A DNA stretch of 64,000 bases from Climacteris rufus (lineage: Eukaryota > Chordata > Aves > Passeriformes > Climacteridae), in contig VZRZ01002185.1 in the NCBI GenBank assembly GCA_013398175.1, positions 1,297,675 through 1,361,674 of the forward strand. Direction: 5' to 3'. The stretch's first letter is position 1. Each line of letters starts with the position of its first letter. The notes under the pieces were generated by a model. It searched no databases. It was not told the DNA's origin and worked only from the letters and a program-made list of their open reading frames with translations. The position numbers and the translations under genes are program-made. This document shows, in pieces, positions 61,501-64,000 of this stretch.

Positions 61501-63436
61501 TGTTGGAGAGCAAACATGATCAGACTTAGCACTTAACAGAATTCAGGCCTGTAGGAGATAGGTGGCTGCCTGCCAAAATGCCTGTGGTCCTGTGGATTAT
61601 CTGCTGTGCCATTTTATAGCTGATGAGAAGAAAAATGGTTTTGAGGCTTTTTGACTACTAGATACACATTCAGCATCTTACTCAGTTTACAATGTACAGA
61701 AGTATTTGCTCCCTCTTCAAGCATTTTAGTTGATTTAGGAGTTTCACAGGAATCTTTGTAATTGTCAAAGGTAACAAATGGCGGTTTTACTTAAGGCTTT
61801 TAAATTTGCTGGGTTTAGTCCAGGGAGCTTTGATAAAGACTGTTGGAGCTGCTGTCATGTCATTTTTGTTCCATTTCTCTTAATCTTTACAGAATCAATA
61901 TGCAGCTTGTCCAGTGACAGCTCACTAAGTTCTGCTTTCTGCTTATTGCTTGGTTACCCCTAATATATTCAGACAATTTGGTGTATAATACAAGAATCCA
62001 CTGTCCTGTTTCTGTGACCCTAGACAGGGATCCAAGGATAATACCATGTGAAAAACTCGAGTGTCTACATAGTACTTCAGGTTAGGGTGTGTTTTAATGC
62101 AACTGAGTGCCATGGTAATACATGCTTGCTGGACAAAGTGCAGAAGAATTTATCTTAAAATGCTCAGTGTTTGGCCTTGCTGGTGTGCATTAGTCCTACA
62201 GATATGCAAGTTCTGACATCATTCTTGATTATATTACCCACTACTAATCAAAGTTAGTCTTTATCACTTTGATTCACTGGAAAGAATAAATGACAAAGTG
62301 TGCAATGCCCTGTGTGTGTGCAGGTACCTGTACGAGCGCATCGACGGGCGGGTGCGCGGGAACCTGCGGCAGGCTGCCATCGACCGCTTCAGCAAACCGG
62401 ACTCCGACCGCTTCGTCTTCCTGCTCTGCACCAGGGCTGGGGGCCTGGGCATTAACCTCACTGCAGCAGACACCTGCATCATCTTTGATTCTGACTGGAA
62501 TCCCCAGAATGATCTGCAGGTAAATTTCTTTGAGCGTGATAGTGAGGCCTAATTAATAATTATCAGTATCCTGATGGATGAAATTTTCGTCACTCTGAGT
62601 ATTGTCTGTGTTTGAACATACATAATTTTTAAAAATTCGTGGTTTTAAGGCATGTGTTTAAAGTTTTTGATGCCTTCTATTCAGAAGGGATTTCATTTTT
62701 CTTTCAAATTGGTTACTTTTCAAAAATACAAGACAGGTAAAGTCAGTGAGTTGATAAAACCCTTAAGAATTAATGACACTGTGAACCTGGGGGCTATATT
62801 TTGCATGTACTGAATAACAGTTTATGGAAATAGAAGTGTTCAGTTGAAACATAATATACAAAAAAGGATTAATATGCATTAAGAAAAAGTGAATTAATCA
62901 AATCTAGGAACTGGATGCTGAAATTGAATCAATTCTCAAGTTGCAACTCCTTTACCATTTGTATTTGGAGATCAGGTAACTTAGGAGCTAGCGGGTCTTT
63001 TTACCTGGTGTTACTGCAAGAGAAGTACCACTCAGGAGCATTCAGCACAGGTCATTCCATCTGCATTTTACTTGCTACACTGTTTTGAGAAAATTGTTCA
63101 CAGTGTGGAAAATGTCTGCTTTCATTTGCTTAAATGTGTATCGAGTGCTTTTGAGTTCATGCTCTTATTTTCAGATTGGGCTACAAGAGAAATTGTTCTT
63201 TTAAAAGATCAGTATCTTATTTGTTGGTGAGTCTAAATTCTAACAGCTCTTCTCCCTTCCTTCCAAAGGCTCAAGCCCGATGCCACAGGATTGGTCAGAA
63301 CAAAGCAGTGAAGGTCTACAGGCTGATAACACGAAATTCCTATGAGAGAGAGATGTTTGACAGAGCAAGTCTGAAACTGGGACTGGATAAGGCTGTCTTG
63401 CAGAGTATGAGTGGAAGAGAAAACAGTGTTGGTGGT
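15145..63436 (+). CDS. CHD9: CHD9, chromodomain helicase DNA-binding protein 9 (partial, first 17 coding exons, main isoform)
   Basis: Seen: 17 exons with GT/AG borders join at 15145-16581, 34989-35326, 44747-44858, 48037-48186, 49343-49411, 49509-49564, 50943-51060, 51583-51669, 52987-53124, 55320-55441, 56687-56930, 58021-58197, 59073-59216, 59318-59573, 60384-60594, 62324-62519 and 63269-63436. They give 4023 nt (1341 codons) with no stop. Order: low-complexity N-terminus (1-479), basic linker (480-679), two chromodomains (about 680-835), SNF2 ATPase (about 855-1320) with DEMGLGKT (883-890), DEAH (995-998), LLTGTP, CTRAGGLGINL (1255-1265) and RCHRIGQ (1289-1295). Family knowledge: CHD6-9 are nuclear ATP-dependent nucleosome remodellers. 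The N-terminus starting MTDPMMDFFDDANLF identifies CHD9 rather than CHD6, CHD7 or CHD8. The C-terminal half lies beyond the right edge. All catalytic motifs are intact, so the gene is inferred to be functional. Confidence 0.97.
20835..20880 (+). mobile_element. short CR1 3' tail fragment
   Basis: GGAAGTCTTTTCCAACCTTA followed by ATGATTCTGTAG matches the usual CR1 3' terminus in plus orientation. Only about 45 bp is recognisable. Confidence 0.7.
20954..21030. repeat. 21-bp minisatellite, three copies plus a partial one
   Basis: The unit ACAACCCACAGACCCCTAAA (plus one A) occurs at 20954, 20975 and 20996 without a mismatch, then a degenerate partial copy starts at 21017. It directly follows the CR1 tail. 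The near identity suggests recent expansion and possible length polymorphism. Confidence 0.9.
22745..23112 (+). mobile_element. CR1 LINE 3' fragment (plus orientation)
   Basis: It contains typical CR1 3' text: GGAACAGGCTGCTCAGAGAG, GTTGTGGAGTCTCC, TAGATGATCTCCAGAAGTCC, CTTCCAACC and a terminal GATTCTGTGAG. Length about 365 bp, 5'-truncated as usual for this family. The overlapping 102-codon frame is a remnant, not a gene. Confidence 0.93.
25859..25896. repeat. 19-bp exact tandem duplication
   Basis: AATGTTAAGTGCTGGGTTT occurs at 25859-25877 and again at 25878-25896. Simple local duplication. Confidence 0.9.
31096..31250. repeat. long inverted repeat with CTG/CAG arms
   Basis: Arms 31096-31130 and 31216-31250 are reverse complements at 33 of 35 positions, with an 85-nt spacer. 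Each arm also starts CTGCTGCTG and ends CAGCAGCAG, so each can fold on itself. Weaker complementarity extends outward from both arms. It sits in unique-looking, less AT-rich DNA. It could be a foldback element or a local inverted duplication. Confidence 0.8.
33055..33150 (-). CDS. candidate divergent antisense first exon (32 open codons)
   Basis: On the minus strand an ATG at 33150 opens 32 codons (starts MEELLGFIPL) that end in phase 0 at CTG|GTAAGC (donor GT at 33054-33053). It points away from the CpG island core, as a divergent transcript would. No domain is recognised and no partner exon was identified. It could be a non-coding antisense RNA or chance. Confidence 0.2.
33551..33568. promoter_or_regulatory. 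18-bp near-palindrome with E2F-like and CCAAT-like cores
   Basis: The site AGCGCTAATATTGGCGCT equals its reverse complement except for one mismatched pair (16 of 18 bases symmetric). Its right half contains TTGGCGC (E2F-like) and ATTGG (inverted CCAAT). It lies in the CpG island about 280 bp before the candidate ATG at 33841. Role as a factor site is inference. Confidence 0.35.
33634..33660 (+). repeat. GGGCC tandem repeat with G-quadruplex potential
   Basis: At least four G runs of three or more are separated by CC spacers, then GGC and GGG follow. The layout meets the usual G3+N1-7 quadruplex rule on the + (sense) strand. It lies upstream of the candidate alternative first exon. Function is inference. 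Confidence 0.55.
33841..33870 (+). CDS. CHD9: candidate alternative first coding exon of CHD9 (MSSVKRPRGR), CpG-island start
   Basis: Seen: ATG at 33841 has A at -3, follows an in-frame TGA at 33784-33786 with no other in-frame ATG between, and encodes ten codons, MSSVKRPRGR. They end at AGG|GTAAGTGAG, a near-ideal donor, in phase 0. The next acceptor is exon 2 at 34989 (phase 0, starts PPSSKK), so the join is in frame. The exon lies at the 3' side of a CpG island with GC boxes. Inference: an internal promoter makes a short CHD9 starting in the basic linker, 469 residues shorter than the main form, with KRPRGRPP (an AT-hook core) formed across the splice. A short uORF (MLFS, ATG at 33772) precedes it. 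Transcript evidence would settle it; chance is possible but needs several coincidences. Confidence 0.55.
33871..34988. other. intron between the candidate alternative exon and coding exon 2
   Basis: GC-rich lobe to about 34110, then AT-rich. No coding exon other than the flanking ones. It ends with the TGCTACAG acceptor of exon 2. Confidence 0.6.
34989..35326 (+). CDS. CHD9: CHD9 coding exon 2 (residues 480-592, basic linker)
   Basis: Acceptor TGCTACAG at 34981-34988, donor GG|GTAAGT at 35327, 338 nt, phase 0 in and phase 2 out. It starts PPSSKKTDGSGSYTKLQN and is very Lys/Glu-rich, with NLS-like clusters (KKQKKK, KKGRKVK, KESKKPK). The segment around ISEAIAKAKERGERNIP is a conserved family block and may be helical. 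The incoming phase 0 also fits the alternative first exon ending at 33870, so this exon may be the first shared exon of two N-terminal isoforms. Confidence 0.96.
35327..44746. other. CHD9 coding intron 2
   Basis: AT-rich, 9.4 kb. Only an (AAAC)n run (38719-38745) and scattered homopolymers were noted. A strong decoy acceptor at about 36240 has no credible donor nearby. Confidence 0.65.
38719..38745. repeat. (AAAC)n microsatellite
   Basis: About five AAAC units followed by an A run. Confidence 0.9.
44747..44858 (+). CDS. CHD9: CHD9 coding exon 3 (linker, ends at residue 629)
   Basis: Acceptor TTTCTAACAG ends at 44746, donor CAG|GTGAGC at 44859, 112 nt, phase 2 in and 0 out. It encodes KLIITLGKKQKRKNESSDEL and continues to EEDSQ: a basic patch then an acidic Ser-rich stretch of the pre-chromodomain linker. 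It restores the frame left by exon 2 exactly. Confidence 0.95.
44859..48036. other. CHD9 coding intron 3
   Basis: AT-rich intron, 3.2 kb. No exon or repeat recognised. It ends in a 15-T run before the exon 4 acceptor. Confidence 0.65.
48037..48186 (+). CDS. CHD9: CHD9 coding exon 4 (residues 630-679)
   Basis: A long T tract and CATGCAG acceptor end at 48036. The donor GTG|GTAAGT is at 48187. The exon is 150 nt, phase 0/0, so skipping it would keep the frame. It encodes KRRSNRQVKRKKYAEE, a strong bipartite NLS-like cluster, then IKKNSAPLPAEQPLQLFV leading into the first chromodomain. Confidence 0.96.
48187..49342. other. CHD9 coding intron 4
   Basis: 1.2 kb with nothing recognisable. Retention would add about 20 residues (to a TGA at 48247-48249) after residue 679. 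Confidence 0.6.
49343..49411 (+). CDS. CHD9: CHD9 coding exon 5 (chromodomain 1, N-terminal strand; residues 680-702)
   Basis: Acceptor TTTATAG ends at 49342, donor GAA|GTAAGT at 49412, 69 nt, phase 0/0. It encodes ENPSEEDAAIVDKILSSRV and IKKE, the start of chromodomain 1 in CHD family proteins. The next intron is only 97 nt. Confidence 0.95.
49509..49564 (+). CDS. CHD9: CHD9 coding exon 6 (chromodomain 1; residues 703-721)
   Basis: Acceptor TTTCCTAG ends at 49508, donor TA|GTAAGT at 49565, 56 nt, phase 0 in and 2 out. It encodes VSAGMTVDTEEFFVKYKN plus two bases of Tyr721. The EEFFVKYKNY strand is the conserved chromodomain core. Confidence 0.94.
49565..50942. other. CHD9 coding intron 6
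   Basis: 1.4 kb, AT-rich. Contains a 16-bp tandem duplication (50812-50843, unit GAGGAATAAATCTTTG). No exon seen. Confidence 0.6.
50943..51060 (+). CDS. CHD9: CHD9 coding exon 7 (end of chromodomain 1; residues 721-760)
   Basis: Acceptor ATTTTTAG ends at 50942, donor GAT|GTGAGT at 51061, 118 nt, phase 2 in and 0 out. It encodes SYLHCEWATEEQLLKDKR, containing the CEW aromatic position of the chromodomain cage, then a basic helix (IQQKIKRFKVRKAQRAHFF). Confidence 0.95.
51061..51582. other. CHD9 coding intron 7
   Basis: 522 nt, with a short G-rich stretch near 51440-51460. Nothing else recognised. Confidence 0.6.
51583..51669 (+). CDS. CHD9: CHD9 coding exon 8 (chromodomain 2 start; residues 761-789)
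   Basis: Acceptor TTACTGCAG ends at 51582, donor GAG|GTAAAT at 51670, 87 nt, phase 0/0. It encodes MEEEPFNPDYVEVDRVLEVS then LCEDKDTGE. DYVEVDRVLEV is the typical first strand of the second chromodomain in CHD6-9. Confidence 0.95.
51670..52986. other. CHD9 coding intron 8
   Basis: 1.3 kb, AT-rich, no feature recognised. Confidence 0.6.
52987..53124 (+). CDS. CHD9: CHD9 coding exon 9 (chromodomain 2; residues 790-835)
   Basis: Acceptor CTTCTGCAG ends at 52986, donor TTG|GTAAAA at 53125, 138 nt, phase 0/0. It encodes PVIYYLVKWCSLPYEDSTWE and a Glu-rich helix to SRRL. YLVKW and STWE are the classic chromodomain aromatic-cage segments. Confidence 0.96.
53125..55319. other. CHD9 coding intron 9 with a GC-richer patch
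   Basis: Most is AT-rich, but about 54010-54300 and 54490-54960 are clearly less so, with frequent CAGC/GCTG words. This compositional block may be an old inserted element. I cannot assign it to a family, and no terminal repeats were found. Confidence 0.5.
55320..55441 (+). CDS. CHD9: CHD9 coding exon 10 (linker to ATPase; residues 836-876)
   Basis: Acceptor CCTTAAAG ends at 55319, donor AG|GTATAT at 55442, 122 nt, phase 0 in and 2 out. It encodes DRPPPNSWKKIEQSREYKNG and then NQLREYQLEGLNWLLFNWYN. REYQLEGLNWL is the Q-motif-like entry of SNF2 ATPases. Confidence 0.96.
55442..56686. other. CHD9 coding intron 10
   Basis: 1.2 kb, AT-rich. No exon or repeat recognised. Confidence 0.6.
56687..56930 (+). 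CDS. CHD9: CHD9 coding exon 11 (ATPase lobe 1, Walker A)
   Basis: Acceptor GCTTTCAG ends at 56686, donor CAG|GTATTG at 56931, 244 nt, phase 2 in and 0 out. It carries [20 protein letters not shown]: Lys889-Thr890 are the Walker A nucleotide-binding residues. APLSTITNWEREF is motif Ia. Third positions turn clearly GC-rich in the second half, unlike neighbouring exons. Confidence 0.97.
56931..58020. other. CHD9 coding intron 11
   Basis: 1.1 kb, AT-rich. No feature recognised. Confidence 0.6.
58021..58197 (+). CDS. CHD9: CHD9 coding exon 12 (ATPase lobe 1, DEAH box; residues 958-1016)
   Basis: Acceptor CTCTCTAG ends at 58020, donor CTT|GTGAGT at 58198, 177 nt, phase 0/0. It encodes the ITTFEMIL block and VIIDEAHRLKNKNCKLLEGL. 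Asp995-Glu996 of the DEAH box are the Walker B residues that coordinate Mg and activate water. Confidence 0.97.
58198..59072. other. CHD9 coding intron 12
   Basis: 875 nt with a local duplication of the AAGTTCTCA word near 58395-58435. Otherwise nothing recognised. Confidence 0.6.
59073..59216 (+). CDS. CHD9: CHD9 coding exon 13 (ATPase motif III; residues 1017-1064)
   Basis: Acceptor TTCCTAG ends at 59072, donor CAG|GTAAAA at 59217, 144 nt, phase 0/0. It encodes [20 protein letters not shown] (motif III) and LLHFLEPLRFPAESTFMQEF. A 101-nt intron follows. Confidence 0.97.
59318..59573 (+). CDS. CHD9: CHD9 coding exon 14 (between the helicase lobes)
   Basis: Acceptor TATTTAG ends at 59317, donor AAAG|GTAAAT at 59574, 256 nt, phase 0 in and 1 out. 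It encodes LKPMMLRRLKEDVEKKLAPK, the conserved PxMLRRxKxDVE block of CHD/ISWI ATPases, and MMELRKCCNHPYLIKG (motif IV region, split Gly1150). Confidence 0.97.
59574..60383. other. CHD9 coding intron 14
   Basis: 810 nt, T-run rich. No feature recognised. Confidence 0.6.
60384..60594 (+). CDS. CHD9: CHD9 coding exon 15 (helicase C lobe start)
   Basis: Acceptor CTTTGATAG ends at 60383, donor AG|GTAAGA at 60595, 211 nt, phase 1 in and 2 out. It encodes AEEKILGEFKETYSPSAPDF, then SAGKLVLIDKLLPKMKAGGH and KVLIFSQMVRCLDILEDYL, the opening strands and helices of the C-terminal RecA lobe. Confidence 0.97.
60595..62323. other. CHD9 coding intron 15
   Basis: 1.7 kb, AT-rich up to the abrupt GC-rich exon 16. 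No feature recognised. Confidence 0.6.
62324..62519 (+). CDS. CHD9: CHD9 coding exon 16 (helicase C, motif V)
   Basis: Acceptor GTGTGTGCAG ends at 62323, donor CAG|GTAAAT at 62520, 196 nt, phase 2 in and 0 out. It encodes YLYERIDGRVRGNLRQAAID, then FLLCTRAGGLGINLTAADTC (motif V) and DSDWNPQNDLQ. By my count, 39 of the first 42 complete codons end in G or C, far above the neighbouring exons, although the protein matches the family throughout. Confidence 0.97.
62520..63268. other. CHD9 coding intron 16
   Basis: 749 nt, AT-rich. No feature recognised. Confidence 0.6.
63269..63436 (+). CDS. CHD9: CHD9 coding exon 17 (helicase motif VI; residues 1286-1341)
   Basis: Acceptor CCAAAG ends at 63268, donor GGT|GTATGT at 63437, 168 nt, phase 0/0. 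It encodes AQARCHRIGQNKAVKVYRLI (motif VI, arginine finger region) and REMFDRASLKLGLDKAVLQS, the brace helix after the ATPase core. The next exon should start in phase 0 beyond 64000. Confidence 0.96.
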
Positions 63437-64000
63437 GTATGTAGATTTATTTCCTGAAATAACCTTCCTTTTGCTTTTGTAATCATGTGGGAATTACTTT
63501 AAATTACAGAAGCTGCCACTTTTCCCTTTTTCAGTCATTTACATCTCCATTCTGTTTTCTGATGTGGACTAGCAATATAGCTGATATAATTTTAAATGTA
63601 GTCAGTTACTCTGATAAATCTTGTACTTTTTTTTTGCGTCATAAGGTCCAAGATAGATAATGTCAAAGTTAAAATGAGGAGAAAAGTTTCTCTTTGTTTC
63701 CTTGCATCTCCTCCTTGCATTTAATAAAATGTGTTACTTTAATGAAAGTATGAACAGGTGATTTTTTAAACATGTGCATCATAGTGTTGAGAATAGCCAA
63801 AAAGCTAAAAAAAAGGGCATACTTTTAAAAATATGTACTGTAAACACCTAACTTATTATTCCAGCTGTCAGCTAGACTTTTTTCTTAACTTCTAATACTC
63901 TAGGTTTAAGTTTATAAATCATAAGGCATGGTTAGGTTGCAGAAACGTGGGAAAGGGAAAGAGGAATAGAAAAGACTTCAAGGATTATTTTTTTCCTGAC
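63437..64000. other. CHD9 coding intron 17, start
   Basis: AT-rich and runs off the window. The remaining CHD9 exons should lie downstream in phase 0. Confidence 0.65.

Noticed and set aside
15145..63436. Assignment to CHD7, CHD8 or CHD6
   Set aside because: The ATPase core alone would fit any of these, but the N-terminal exon (MTDPMMDFFDDANLF and the LNLGAEFEPLHIDSLNHV block) is CHD9-type.

Overview
This is a vertebrate, almost certainly avian, genomic window carrying one protein-coding gene on the + strand: the 5' two thirds of CHD9, a subfamily III chromodomain helicase. The avian assignment rests on degraded CR1 LINE fragments (about 6605-6945 on the minus strand, 22745-23112 on the plus strand, a short tail near 20835-20880), sparse repeats and fairly compact introns. 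Other CR1-bearing sauropsids cannot be excluded. I found no second protein-coding gene, structural RNA gene or CRISPR array.

Layout. Positions 1-14978 are upstream intron or 5' flank, holding a degenerate G-rich repeat patch, a minus-strand CR1 and one candidate non-coding exon (7560-7636). The exon from 14979 to 16581 carries 166 nt of 5' UTR and the first 479 codons. An 18.4-kb intron follows, with a CpG island near 33040-34110. Sixteen further coding exons lie between 34989 and 63436. All exon phases close exactly: 4023 coding nt, 1341 codons, no frameshift or internal stop. The gene runs off the right edge after the helicase core, so the SANT/SLIDE-like and BRK regions lie outside.

Protein. 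Residues 1-479 are a Ser/Gln/Asn/His-rich, probably disordered N-terminus. Residues 480-679 are a Lys-rich, NLS-like linker. The tandem chromodomains span about 680-835 and the SNF2 ATPase about 855-1320, with Walker A, DEAH, motif III, motif V and motif VI visible.

Most interesting observation. The intronic CpG island contains a short open first exon (ATG at 33841) with a near-ideal phase-0 donor at 33871. Splicing to the exon at 34989 is in frame and would give a CHD9 product lacking the 479-residue N-terminus. The new junction would read KRPRGR|PP, an AT-hook core that exists only across that splice. Also notable are a uORF whose stop overlaps the main start codon (ATGA), a purine/pyrimidine foldback at the first coding acceptor, a candidate divergent antisense exon from the same CpG island, a GC-shifted helicase exon, and a 35-bp near-perfect inverted repeat in the first coding intron.
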